DNA from: an uncultured Eubacteriales bacterium
GTDB taxonomy: Bacteria > Bacillota > Clostridia > Christensenellales > CAG-138
Direction of reading: 5' to 3'
Assembly (NCBI GenBank): GCA_900542615.1
Contig: UQOG01000021.1
Coordinates: 1-21,147 of the forward strand
Length of the DNA: 21,147 nucleotides
Positions 1 through 7,371 of the stretch are shown here, piece after piece. Positions within the stretch are counted from its first letter, which is position 1, and every line of letters begins with the position of its first letter. The notes below the pieces were generated by a model. The model saw only the letters and a program-made list of their open reading frames with translations, had not been told where the DNA came from and searched no databases. Position numbers and translations under genes: made by a program.

Positions 1-22
1 CTTTGCTATTCCGTTATCTCTT

Positions 23-466
23 TCAGTTATTGTCAAAGGAAATGTAGATAGTTAGACTATTGGGTATGTAGCTGATACTTAACCACTTTTCGTCGTTTGA
101 TAAAAGTGTCCCGATAGAAACATAGTTTTCTCCCTCGATTTCCTCTGACACATTTTCAATTACGGAAAAGCCTTCTTGGTTCAAAAGCTCCATATACTCG
201 TTATAGTCGTTTTCGCTAATGCCGGTAAGGTTGATATTGCAATTCTCATGTTCTGTATCAAGTGTAGCCCATGCAACCGTACCAGGCGCAACAGGAAGCC
301 CCTCTGTGTACTCATTCGCAGGCCAAACACCCTCGTCCAATTTTGTAACACTATTAGATTGCGTATTGTTCTCATTGCTTGTCGGTGTAGATGATGTATT
401 TTGATTAGAACACGCAGCCAAAAAAATCATAACCATGATTGTGAATACAGAAATATACTTCTTCAT
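23..466 (-). CDS. Small secreted lipoprotein, last gene of PadR operon
   Basis: 147 residues. The N-terminus is a lipoprotein signal: two lysines, a hydrophobic stretch, and a lipobox L16-A17-A18-C19, so the mature protein should be lipidated at C19 and held on the outer face of the membrane. A Ser/Asn/Thr-rich linker (about residues 20-42) follows, then an acidic globular part of about 100 residues that I do not recognise. The start is well supported: AGGAGGT lies 7 bases before the ATG. It begins 3 bases after the stop of the HAAS-domain gene, so it is co-transcribed with it and with padR. It is clearly AT-richer than the rest of the window. Its function is unknown; a cell-envelope role is inferred from the lipobox and from the membrane-protein partner. 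Confidence 0.85.
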   Translation of the reverse strand: MKKYISVFTIMVMIFLAACSNQNTSSTPTSNENNTQSNSVTKLDEGVWPANEYTEGLPVAPGTVAWATLDTEHENCNINLTGISENDYNEYMELLNQEGFSVIENVSEEIEGENYVSIGTLLSNDEKWLSISYIPNSLTIYISFDNN

Positions 467-469
467 TGG

Positions 470-928
470 TTACCTCCTGTTTTTGTGTATGGTTCGGATA
501 ATTAACAAAATAGCAATAGCTGTTGCTGCAAACCCAATAGCCAAAAGGATTTGCGAAATATCAAAGGCAAACGCGCCCTCAATCTGTATATTTGTTGTCG
601 CGTCGGCTTGTCCGATTGCTCCTTCTGGCACTTTTCCTGATTGCGTAACAGCATATACCGAAAAGGCAGCAACCGCGATAACAAGCGTAGCAAGAGTAGA
701 AATGATGCCGTTCCTTTTTTTCGATTTGGTGTTATCAATACCAAACTGTTCTGCGGTGCTGTCTGCAAATTCTTTTGGCGTCCCCAAACGCTGGATAATC
801 TGCTGCTCTGTTTCTCCATGCTCCATAGCAGACGCAAAAACTTCATTCAAGTCACGCACAACCTCTTTTTTCATTTTGCGTGGTAAAGATAGTTCCTTTT
901 CAACCTGTTTGATATATTGTTCTTTCAT
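470..928 (-). CDS. HAAS-domain (DUF1700-like) membrane protein, PadR partner
   Basis: 152 residues. Residues 1-65 form a charged helical domain with the pattern of the HAAS (DUF1700-type) domain: a start like MKEQYIKQVEKEL, then an acidic helix, then the motif QRLGTPKEFA. Two membrane segments follow, about 74-93 and 124-145, joined by a short loop of about 30 residues and ending in a basic tail (HKNRR). HAAS-domain proteins are typically encoded directly behind PadR regulators and are thought to pass membrane or envelope signals to them. Here the ATG overlaps the padR stop codon (ATGA), which implies translational coupling, and GAGGG lies about 9 bases upstream. The family is assigned from motif and context; the signal sensed is unknown. 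Confidence 0.85.
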   Translation of the reverse strand: MKEQYIKQVEKELSLPRKMKKEVVRDLNEVFASAMEHGETEQQIIQRLGTPKEFADSTAEQFGIDNTKSKKRNGIISTLATLVIAVAAFSVYAVTQSGKVPEGAIGQADATTNIQIEGAFAFDISQILLAIGFAATAIAILLIIRTIHKNRR

Positions 929-1284
929 TTGGATACCCTCGCTTGTTGATAACTTTCTATAAAGCCGTTTACGCAGTTTTCATAGCCGGCCCAGAATCCC
1001 ATCAGTTCCTCCAAGACCGCCCGCCCTTTAGGGGTAAGGGAATAGTACTTTTTCGCCCCCCCATTGGCAGCGGCCCGGGCGATGCGGCATTGGATCAGCT
1101 CCGCCTCCTGCAGCCGGTACAAAAGAGGATACACCGTCCCCTCCTTGGCATAGCCCAAAATGGCGGCGCTTTGGTTGAGCCGGGTTATGATCTCGTAGCC
1201 ATAGGTCTCCTCCCGGCCGATCAGGCATAGAAGGATCATTTCCAGCGCGCCTTTTTTGAATTGCTGTACATACCGGTTATCCAT
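925..1284 (-). CDS. PadR-family transcriptional repressor
   Basis: 119 residues, normal for a short PadR protein. The winged helix-turn-helix is plain: the stretch KGALEMILLCLIGREETYGY, then the recognition helix region, then the wing with GTVYPLLYRLQEAELI, and after it KKYYSLTPKGRAVLEEL, all classic PadR signatures. The short C-terminal helix serves for dimerisation. I chose the ATG at 1284 rather than an in-frame GTG at 1299 because GAGG lies 9 bases before the ATG and nothing useful precedes the GTG. It is first in an operon with the HAAS membrane protein and a lipoprotein. A near-perfect palindrome at 1310-1330 lies between the promoter and the gene, so autorepression is likely. The gene is GC-richer than the two genes it leads. 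Confidence 0.93.
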   Translation of the reverse strand: MDNRYVQQFKKGALEMILLCLIGREETYGYEIITRLNQSAAILGYAKEGTVYPLLYRLQEAELIQCRIARAAANGGAKKYYSLTPKGRAVLEELMGFWAGYENCVNGFIESYQQARVSK

Positions 1285-1309
1285 ACCCCGTCGCCTCACT
1301 TTAGCGTTG

Positions 1310-1330
1310 CTATTTAGTATAACTAAGTAG
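1310..1330. promoter_or_regulatory. Probable PadR operator (palindrome)
   Basis: A 21-bp dyad with half sites CTATTTAGTA and AACTAAGTAG; only two pairs break the symmetry. It starts at the predicted transcription start of the padR operon, where a bound repressor would block transcription. The TTAGT/ACTAA core is of the kind found at PadR sites next to HAAS genes (family knowledge); binding itself is inferred. Confidence 0.7.
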
Positions 1331-1337
1331 TAAGGCT

Positions 1338-1367
1338 ATTCTATCACCTTTGGGCGGGGGGTGTCAA
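1338..1367 (-). promoter_or_regulatory. Promoter of the padR operon
   Basis: On the minus strand a perfect -35 TTGACA (1362-1367), an 18-base spacer and a -10 TAGAAT (1338-1343). The predicted start near 1331 gives a leader of about 46 bases with the palindromic operator at its very beginning. Confidence 0.7.
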
Positions 1368-1570
1368 TAGGCCCTTTGCAAGAATCCAAACCCACAACCT
1401 GTTGCAGCCCGGGCGGGCCCCGGGGGGCCTTGCCCTTGGGTTGCGCTCCCACGGGGCATAGCCCACCATCCGCACCCGGTATCCGCAGCCCAGGATGTTG
1501 CGCCCCACGGGGCATAGCCGGGGTGGCGGCGTTCACAGGGCGGTCTGCGGCCGGCTTTGCCCCTGCGCCC
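1368..1570. other. GC-rich spacer with a 22-bp imperfect direct repeat
   Basis: No convincing gene. Two near-identical stretches, 1441-1463 and 1498-1519, share CCCACGGGGCATAGCC exactly (1448-1463 and 1504-1519) and differ by one inserted T before it. A GC dyad GGCCCC/GGGGCC lies at 1416-1429, but no T-run follows on either strand, so it is only a weak terminator candidate for the polymerase operon. Confidence 0.5.
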
Positions 1571-1987
1571 TCAAAGGGTGGAGGGCGCCTCCTGCAGTTC
1601 CGCCACCTGCTCCAGCGGGACAGCCGTCCCGTCCTCCAAAACCAGCAGGCCCCGATCCGCCAGCACCCCCCGGACCCGGCCCATAGCCGTCCGGTAAGCG
1701 CCCCCGTCCTTTTTCGCATCCGGCTGGAAATAGACCACCGCCACCCTGGGGCCCCGGCTGCCCAGGGCCAGGAGCCGCCGCAGCTGGGCGTCCAGCTCCT
1801 GCTGCCGCTGGGGGTCCAGCTCCCGCCGGGGCTCCGTATGCCTGGCCGTCTCCCGGATGGCGTCCCCATAGCCGGCCAGGGCGGAAAAGGGGGCAAACTG
1901 GGCCGCCCGGTTCCGGCGGGGCATGGGAGGATGCTTGGTGGAAACGTGCCGGGGCAAGCCCAGCATGTCATCATAGGGGCCCTTCAT
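1571..1987 (-). CDS. YolD-like protein, partner of Y-family polymerase
   Basis: 138 residues. The N-terminus shows the conserved pattern of YolD-like proteins found next to UmuC-type polymerases in Clostridia: YDDMLGLPRHVSTKHPPMPR, then RAAQFAPFSALAGYGDAI and a RETARHTE segment. An acidic C-terminal half follows (VLEDGTAVPLEQVAEL) that may form the SH3-like fold of this family. YolD-like proteins are thought to act with error-prone polymerases in a UmuD-like role; the exact function is uncertain. The ATG overlaps the polymerase stop (ATGA), and GGAGGG sits 8 bases upstream, inside the end of the polymerase gene. It is therefore co-expressed under the same SOS-type promoter. The high GC reading of a much larger overlapping frame is a shadow. 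Confidence 0.85.
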   Translation of the reverse strand: MKGPYDDMLGLPRHVSTKHPPMPRRNRAAQFAPFSALAGYGDAIRETARHTEPRRELDPQRQQELDAQLRRLLALGSRGPRVAVVYFQPDAKKDGGAYRTAMGRVRGVLADRGLLVLEDGTAVPLEQVAELQEAPSTL

Positions 1988-3498
1988 GCCTTATGCCCTC
2001 CGATCTGCCGGTTCCGCTCCATGGCGGTAGCCCCTTCCCGCAGGCTGGCGCCCCGCAGGATGGCGTTGTTCCCATATTTGTGCCGGATATCCAGCACCGC
2101 CTGCTGGGCCTGCCGCTCCCGCTCCAAGGCCGCCGCCTCCCTTTCCCGGCGGCGCTGGGCCGCCGCCTGGTCCGTAAACAGATCCAGCTGCTCATACCCT
2201 TCCCGGCTTTCCAGCATCCCTTCCGGCCGCACCTGAAGGGCCGCCAGGTTGAGCCTGCGCACCAATAGGCCGGGGTCCACCGTCCCGTCGAAGATCTCCA
2301 ACACCGCCTGCACCAGCAGCCGGGCGGAAGCGGTGGGCCGCTCCAAGGCGACGTGTCCGTGGGCGGGCTTGGGAACGGGGCGGCCGTAATGATCTATGCA
2401 CACCGGCCCGGCATAGCCCCGGCGCTGGGTCAGGTTTTCCCGGTCATAGCCCACCTGCAGGGCCACTTGCCTTGCCACCAGCCCCTGCTCCAGCAGGGAA
2501 AGCGCCAGGGCCTCCCCCATCTCCCGCACCACCAGCCGGGCCTTTTCAAAGGAATACGGGCTGGCCAGCACCTGGCCGGAGCCCAGGCTGCGGCTTTCGG
2601 GCCGATAGGCTTTGATATCCGTCATGGTGCAGGGTTCCCAGCCCCAGGCGTGGTCGATGAGCAATTCCGCGTTCACCCCAAAGAGCCGGTACAATAGCGC
2701 CTCATTATAATAGTCCCCCGGCCCCCCCAGGGAGCAGCGGGCAATGTCCCCCATGGTATACAGGCCCACCCCTTCCAGCTTCTTGGCATAGCCCCGGCCC
2801 ACCCGCCAGAAATCCGTCAAGGGGCGATGGGTCCACAACAGCCGCCGGTAATCCATTTCGTTCAGCCTTGCGATCCGCGCCCCGTTTGCATCCGCGGGCA
2901 GGCGCTTGGCCTGGATGTCCATGGCTACCTTGGCCAGGTATAAATTTTCCCCAATGCCGGCGGTGGCGGTAAGCCCCGTCTCCTCATAGACCGCCAGCAG
3001 CATGTCCCGGGCCAGCTGTTCCGGGGTGCGCCTGTAGGCGGCCAGATAGTCCGTCACGTCCAAGAACACCTCGTCGATGGAATATACGTGGATATCCTCC
3101 GGGGCGATATACCGAAGATATATGCCATAGACCCGCTGGCTATATTGGATATACAGCGCCATGCGGGGCGGGGCCACCAGATAGTCCAGGGCCAAGTCCC
3201 TTTGCGCCTGTAGGGCCCGGCTGTCCCAGCTGGCCCCCGCCAGCCGCCGGCCCGGCGCCTGGGCCCGGCGCTGGACGTTGATGGCCTTCACCTGCTCCGC
3301 CACCTGAAACAGCCGGGGCCTGCCGGGGATGCCATAGGCCTTCAGGGCGGGGGATACCGCCAGGCAAATGGTCTTTTCCGTGCGGGCCGCATCCGCCACC
3401 ACCAGGTTGCAGGTCAACGGGTCCAGCCCCCGCTCCACACATTCCACCGACGCATAGAAGGACTTTAGGTCAATGGCCATATAGATCCGCCCCGGCAT
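1984..3498 (-). CDS. Y-family DNA polymerase (UmuC/DinB type)
   Basis: 504 residues; an error-prone polymerase for translesion synthesis on damaged DNA. The palm motif AIDLKSFYASVECVERGLDP gives the first metal-binding Asp (D10), and YSIDEVFLDVT gives the catalytic D142-E143 pair. The fingers region has the VADAARTEKTICLAVSPALK motif. The thumb has TATAGIGENLYLAKVAMDI and the helix-hairpin-helix around FWRVGRGYAKKLEGVGLYTM. The little finger follows, and the tail (about 420-504) is helical and Arg/Gln-rich. I start at the ATG at 3498 because AAGGGG lies 9 bases before it and the family begins this way; an ATG at 3522 has no ribosome binding site. It overlaps the YolD-like gene by 4 bases. A LexA-type box at 3530-3543 suggests SOS control. 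Confidence 0.93.
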   Translation of the reverse strand: MPGRIYMAIDLKSFYASVECVERGLDPLTCNLVVADAARTEKTICLAVSPALKAYGIPGRPRLFQVAEQVKAINVQRRAQAPGRRLAGASWDSRALQAQRDLALDYLVAPPRMALYIQYSQRVYGIYLRYIAPEDIHVYSIDEVFLDVTDYLAAYRRTPEQLARDMLLAVYEETGLTATAGIGENLYLAKVAMDIQAKRLPADANGARIARLNEMDYRRLLWTHRPLTDFWRVGRGYAKKLEGVGLYTMGDIARCSLGGPGDYYNEALLYRLFGVNAELLIDHAWGWEPCTMTDIKAYRPESRSLGSGQVLASPYSFEKARLVVREMGEALALSLLEQGLVARQVALQVGYDRENLTQRRGYAGPVCIDHYGRPVPKPAHGHVALERPTASARLLVQAVLEIFDGTVDPGLLVRRLNLAALQVRPEGMLESREGYEQLDLFTDQAAAQRRREREAAALERERQAQQAVLDIRHKYGNNAILRGASLREGATAMERNRQIGGHKA

Positions 3499-3529
3499 TC
3501 CTCCACACCCCTTTCCCGTCATCGAGAAT

Positions 3530-3543
3530 AGAACAAACGTTTT
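3530..3543. promoter_or_regulatory. SOS (LexA/DinR) box
   Basis: AGAACAAACGTTTT fits the Gram-positive SOS box CGAACRNRYGTTYC at every position except the two end bases. It lies just downstream of a -10 hexamer TAGAAT (minus strand, 3549-3554) and about 30 bases before the polymerase start, where LexA would block transcription. A matching -35 is not clear. Confidence 0.75.
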
Positions 3544-3818
3544 CTTCTATTCTACCATACCCTTTTCCCTTTTGCTAGCCCCCGGAAATATTTTCCTAGG
3601 CCCCGCAGCCTGGAACCCCGCCCGGCATTTTCCCGGGTTCCCATGGCCGGCTCCCCCATCCTAAGCCCTCGGGCTTCCGCCGCGGCCAAGCCAAAGCCGG
3701 CCCTTTGGCTTGCGCCAAAAGGCCGGCTTCTATGCTTTCCTTTGGTTTCCCTTCGGGAGGGTCCGGGGCCCGCGCCGGGGCAATCCCGGGGGTGCGAACG
3801 CCGCGGCCGGGAAAAAGC
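3544..3818. other. Spacer with polymerase promoter and long hairpin
   Basis: Contains the -10 element of the polymerase operon at its left end and the 16-bp-stem hairpin at 3694-3729. The rest is GC-rich with no gene that I can support; open frames here lack family features and ribosome binding sites. Confidence 0.5.
3694..3729. terminator. Long hairpin after the nucleoside ABC operon
   Basis: AAGCCGGCCCTTTGGC, a TTGC loop, then GCCAAAAGGCCGGCTT: a 16-bp stem with a single mismatch, 90 bases past the ATPase stop codon in the direction of its transcription. It lacks a strong T-run, so it may be a terminator, an RNA-stabilising hairpin, or a dispersed palindromic repeat. Confidence 0.45.
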
Positions 3819-5351
3819 CTATGCCTGCTGCCGGATCTCCTCCAGGGGCATACCGCCCATCATCAAGCCCATTTCCTCCACCGTGGTTTCCTCCGGCTTA
3901 ACGATGCCCATGATCCTGCCTTCGTACATAACCGCCACCCGGTCGGACAGCTTCAGCACCTCTTCCAATTCGGTGGATACCAGCAATATGCCGACGCCAT
4001 TGTCCCGCTGCTCCATGATTTTCTTATGGATATACTCTATGGCGCCCACATCCAGGCCCCGGGTGGGATGCATGGCGATCAGCAGCTTGGGCTGCCGGCT
4101 GATTTCCCGGGCCACGATGACCTTTTGCTGGTTGCCGCCGGATAGGTTCTGGGCCAGCTCAAAGCGCCCGGGGGTTTTCACGCCGAAATCCCGAATCAGC
4201 TTATCGCTGTAAGCATCCACATAGGCCCAGTTCACAAACCCATGCGTTCCAAACGCCGGCATATAATAATCCTGGAGCATAAAGTTTTCCCGCAGGGGCA
4301 TGGGCATCACCAGGCCGGTTCGCTGCCGGTCCTGGGGGATGTGGGATATGCCGTTTTTCATGATTTCCCGGGTATTGGCCTGCAGGATATCCTTGCCTTC
4401 GTACACCGCCCTTCCTTTGCCGGCACGGCGTAAGCCGGTCAGGCATTCCACCAATTCCGACTGGCCGTTTCCGTCCACCCCGGCGATGCCCAGGATCTCC
4501 CCCGCGCGGACGGTCAGGTTCACATCCTCCAAAATGTTGACGGCGGAATCCTTCCGCTGCAACGACAGCCCTTCTATCTCCAGCACCGCCTCGCCCGCCG
4601 TTTGCGCCTTGCGCTCCACGGAAAAACCCACCTCCCGGCCCACCATCAGCCGGGCAAGGTCGTTGACGGAGCAATCCGCGATCCGGTAGGTGCCGCAGGT
4701 TCGGCCCAGCCGCAGCACGGTGACCCGGTCGCAGATCTCCTTGACCTCGTTGAGCTTGTGGCTGATGAACAATACGGTAAACCCATGGTCCGTCAGGCTG
4801 TGAATCATGTTGAACAGCTCGCCGGTTTCCTGGGGGGTCAATACGGCGGTGGGTTCATCCAAAATGAAGATGCGGGCGCCCCGGAACAGCGCCTTGATGA
4901 TTTCCACCCGTTGGCGTTCCCCCACCGCCAGGTCGCTGATCTTGGCAAAGGGGTCCAGGTTCATGTTGTATTTCTTGGCGATTTGGGCAATCTTCTGGGC
5001 GGCGGTCTTCAGATCCAGCCGCATTCCGCCTGCATCGCGGGCGCCGATCAGGCAGTTTTCCACCACCGTCATGGTGGGCACCAGCATAAAGTGCTGATGC
5101 ACCATGCCGATGCCGATGGCCATGGCGTCCCGGGCGGAGCCAAACGACACATGGTTTCCCTCGATGCGGATCTCCCCGGAGGTGGGTTTATACAGGCCGC
5201 ACAGAACGTTCATCAGGGTGCTTTTCCCCGCGCCGTTTTCCCCCAAGAGGGCATGGACCTCGCCGGCCTCTACGCTGAGGCATACGTCCGCATTGGCCAA
5301 TACGCCGGGAAACTGCTTATAAATATGCTGCATTTCCAATATGGTTGCCAT
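3819..5351 (-). CDS. BMP-family nucleoside ABC transporter ATPase (NupO-like)
   Basis: 510 residues with two fused ATPase domains, the normal length for the RbsA/NupO type. Domain 1 has Walker A GENGAGKST (37-45), a signature LAVGERQR and Walker B ILDEPTAVL. Domain 2 has the degenerate Walker A typical of this group (GVDGNGQSE), signature LSGGNQQK and IAMHPTRGLDVGA. It powers uptake of nucleosides or related compounds from the cytoplasmic side. The start at 5351 has AGGAGG 8 bases upstream; a 23-residue in-frame extension is not supported. It follows the intact permease by 13 bases and is the last gene of the operon. This is unusual, since the ATPase often precedes the two permeases. Substrate is inferred from family only. 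Confidence 0.93.
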   Translation of the reverse strand: MATILEMQHIYKQFPGVLANADVCLSVEAGEVHALLGENGAGKSTLMNVLCGLYKPTSGEIRIEGNHVSFGSARDAMAIGIGMVHQHFMLVPTMTVVENCLIGARDAGGMRLDLKTAAQKIAQIAKKYNMNLDPFAKISDLAVGERQRVEIIKALFRGARIFILDEPTAVLTPQETGELFNMIHSLTDHGFTVLFISHKLNEVKEICDRVTVLRLGRTCGTYRIADCSVNDLARLMVGREVGFSVERKAQTAGEAVLEIEGLSLQRKDSAVNILEDVNLTVRAGEILGIAGVDGNGQSELVECLTGLRRAGKGRAVYEGKDILQANTREIMKNGISHIPQDRQRTGLVMPMPLRENFMLQDYYMPAFGTHGFVNWAYVDAYSDKLIRDFGVKTPGRFELAQNLSGGNQQKVIVAREISRQPKLLIAMHPTRGLDVGAIEYIHKKIMEQRDNGVGILLVSTELEEVLKLSDRVAVMYEGRIMGIVKPEETTVEEMGLMMGGMPLEEIRQQA

Positions 5352-5364
5352 TGGCGGTTCCTCC

Positions 5365-6291
5365 TCATCCTCTTTTATACGGCTTCCCCAGGGCTGCCGG
5401 GGCCACGGCGCTGCGGGCAAAGGCAGCCAGCGCGATAATGGTCAGCACATACGGGATCATGGTCAGGAAGTTGTAAGGGATGTTGGAGCCGGTGACCATG
5501 AGAATATTTGCCAGCACGTTTCCCCCCATAAAGATCATGGCAGCCGCCATAATGCCGGTGGGCTTATACCGGCCGAAGATCACCGCAGCCAGGGCGATAT
5601 AGCCTCGCCCGGACACCATTTCCTCGGAGAAGGAATTCAGCAAACCCGTGGACAGGAACGCGCCCCCCATGGCGATGATGGCGCTGCCCACGATGGCGGC
5701 GGAATACTGGGTACGGGCCACGTTGATCCCCAGGGTATCCGCCACCTTGGGGTTTTCGCCTACCGAGCGCAGGTTCAGGCCCGACTGGGTGCGGAACAGG
5801 TAATAGGAAACCAGGGGCACCATCAAAAACGCAATGTATACGATGGGCTTTTGCTGAAAAAAGGCTTCCCCCAGGATGGGGATGTCCTTCACCAGCGGGA
5901 TCGCCAATACATCGAAGGTATCGATGGGGGCGTTGTTGGTGGCCACGCCGAAAATAATTCGGTATAAGGTGGCCGATAGGCCGGACCCCAATACGTTGAT
6001 GGCGGCGCCCACCACCGTCTGGTTGGCCCGCAGGGTCACGGTAAGCAGGGCGAACAGCCCGCCGATCAGCGCGCCGGCAATCATGGCGCATAGCAGCCCC
6101 AGCCAAACATTGCCCAGGAAAAAGGAGCCCACCACGGCGATTAGGGTGGCGATCAGCATGGTGCCCTCTGCGCCGATGTTCAGCAGGCCGGCCCGGTTGA
6201 TGAGCAAAAGCCCAAGGCCGGCCAGCAGGATGGGCGTTGCCATACGGATATCGGAGGCGAGATAGCTACCGATCATTTGTACCAAATCCAT
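5365..6291 (-). CDS. Nucleoside-type ABC transporter permease (NupQ-like)
   Basis: 308 residues, very hydrophobic, with about eight to nine membrane segments. The signature of the BMP-type permease family is seen near the start (RMATPILLAGLGLLLINRAG, then LLNIGAEGTMLI) and later LRSVGENPKVADTLGINVAR, the cytoplasmic coupling loop, then a GRGYIALAAVIFGRYKP segment. It forms half of the membrane channel with a second permease of the NupP type. I choose the ATG at 6291, which has GGAGGG 6 bases upstream, over a TTG two codons earlier. The gene begins 2 bases after the stop of the upstream permease fragment, so the operon order was permease P, permease Q, ATPase. The partner is truncated here, so activity is doubtful. 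Confidence 0.92.
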   Translation of the reverse strand: MDLVQMIGSYLASDIRMATPILLAGLGLLLINRAGLLNIGAEGTMLIATLIAVVGSFFLGNVWLGLLCAMIAGALIGGLFALLTVTLRANQTVVGAAINVLGSGLSATLYRIIFGVATNNAPIDTFDVLAIPLVKDIPILGEAFFQQKPIVYIAFLMVPLVSYYLFRTQSGLNLRSVGENPKVADTLGINVARTQYSAAIVGSAIIAMGGAFLSTGLLNSFSEEMVSGRGYIALAAVIFGRYKPTGIMAAAMIFMGGNVLANILMVTGSNIPYNFLTMIPYVLTIIALAAFARSAVAPAALGKPYKRG

Positions 6292-6293
6292 CT

Positions 6294-6628
6294 TCAACCC
6301 TCCTGTGCTTCCAAGGTATTGGTTTTGCTTTCCATCGCGGCTTTTTTCAGCCGGTGCTCATTCCAGATTTCAAGGAGCATCTGGCTGGCCACAACGGAAA
6401 TGATCACCAGGGCCTGCATCACCGAAACGATGGAGTTGGGCACCTTGGCCCGCATTTGCATCCGGGTCCCGCCCGCCCGGAAGGCGCCGAAGAGGAAGGC
6501 CCCGAAGATGATGCCGATGGGGGAATTCATGCCGATCAAGGCCACGGCGATGCCGTCAAAGCCGTAGCCCGGGGAAAACAGCGGGAAGAGCCGCCCCTGC
6601 ACCCCCATGATCTCGCTGGCGCCGCCTC
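6294..6628 (-). pseudogene. 5'-truncated nucleoside ABC permease (NupP-like)
   Basis: Only the last ~110 residues of a permease that is normally about 350 long. The recognisable part begins at ASEIMGVQGRL and runs through FSPGYGFDGIAVALIGMNSP and IGIIFGAFLFGAFRAGG to the stop just before the next permease. Upstream of about 6628 the frame stays open to 6839, but it gives Arg/Pro/Ala-rich sequence without membrane segments, typical of non-coding GC-rich DNA. No start codon or ribosome binding site suits the remaining part. The missing 5' end also takes with it the BMP substrate-binding lipoprotein expected upstream. The cause could be a deletion, an insertion or an assembly join. Confidence 0.8.
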
Positions 6629-7080
6629 TGCGCGGGCTCGCCCGCCCGCCAGGCAACCCCGCAGGCAAGAGGTAGGCCGGTATGCAGCGCCGCGCTGCCC
6701 CATAGGCGGCATACGCCGCCGGCCTTCGCAGGGCGCAAGGCAGGCGTCCCCAGGGCGACGCCGGGCGCTTCCAACGCCCGTTGCCGCCGGGGCGGGGGGC
6801 TCTGGGGACTCCCGTTTTGCAGCAACGGCTATTTTCCACAGGCTTGGTAGAACGCCAACTGCTTTAATATATTATTTACACTTTTGGCGATAGAAATTGT
6901 ATATACTTAGACTATATAGAAGGAACCTCTCGGCTCGGATGAAACGGATGCGAAGCGACTGCGCCACAGCGGCGCATCCCAGCGCCATAGCGAAAACAAG
7001 AACGGGAAAGGAGGCGCCTCCCTTGCGATAATTTTTGTGCCAAGGGGAACCTGTTCGGCATCAAGTTTGGCTTATCCGTC
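6629..7080. other. Gene-poor spacer at the transporter breakpoint
   Basis: GC-rich and non-coding up to about 6840, then abruptly AT-rich. A plus-strand promoter-like pair TTTACA (6875-6880) and TGTATA (6898-6903), spacing 17, lies here. A 7-bp stem GGATGCG/CGCATCC (6946-6979) and a palindrome GGAGGCGCCTCC (7010-7021) follow. A 30-codon frame at 6939-7031 starts MKRMRSDCATA, but its only upstream AGAAGGA is about 13 bases away; I do not call it a gene. Confidence 0.4.
6675..6724. repeat. Cluster of nested palindromes
   Basis: GGCCGG (6675-6680) and CCGGCC (6719-6724) bracket two perfect hairpins: GCAGCG-CCG-CGCTGC (6684-6698) and GGCGGC-ATAC-GCCGCC (6705-6720). It resembles a REP/BIME-type element or a folded RNA; only the dyads are seen directly. 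Confidence 0.5.
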
Positions 7081-7362
7081 TTGAAACGAAGCCGCGTGCC
7101 AATGGGATTTTCTATACCTGGTTGCCGGTCGCCCTTTCCCCTTTCTCTGTATTGCATATGCCATGGACGAGCCCCAAGGCGAATTCCTTGGCTGTGGCTT
7201 CCTGCGGCCGGCTATTGCAACCACAATTGGATACAGACCTATGTGGGGGAGCCGTTTGATACAGAACACAATGGCCAACTACATTTGCATCAACTGGTGC
7301 TGAACCGATGCACCAAATGCGGAGACTATTATTATAGTGAAGCATGTTACGGGGTTACTTGA
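7081..7362 (+). pseudogene. Fragment of a Cys/His zinc-binding-like protein
   Basis: The last ~48 residues look like real protein: CNHNWIQTYVGEPF, a His-rich middle (NGQLHLHQLVLN), then RCTKCGDYYYSEACYG and a stop. The CxHxW ... H ... CxxCG spacing suggests a small metal-binding fold, of a sort seen in secreted clostridial proteins. The first ~45 residues of the frame are Arg/Pro-rich and unconvincing, there is no good ribosome binding site at the two Met codons, and other frames in that part look no better. I read it as the 3' end of a decayed gene. The 141-bp repeat begins 9 bases after its stop. Confidence 0.4.
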
Positions 7363-7371
7363 CGGTACATT

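Noticed and set aside
1336..1974. 212-codon minus-strand frame overlapping the YolD-like gene
   Set aside because: Trp/Arg/Gly/Pro-rich composition of an out-of-frame GC-rich reading; the YolD-like frame has family motifs.
1361..2236. Long plus-strand frame opposite the YolD-like and polymerase genes
   Set aside because: Arg/Pro/Ala-rich product, no ribosome binding site; shadow of two well-recognised genes.
3643..4212. 189-codon plus-strand frame starting in the spacer
   Set aside because: Mostly antisense to the ATPase; low-complexity start in GC-rich spacer, no ribosome binding site.
4602..5438. 278-codon plus-strand frame opposite the ABC ATPase
   Set aside because: Antisense shadow of a complete, motif-bearing ATPase gene.
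6629..6839. Upstream part of the open frame of the truncated permease
   Set aside because: Arg/Pro/Ala-rich sequence with no membrane segments or family similarity; read as non-coding DNA at the breakpoint.
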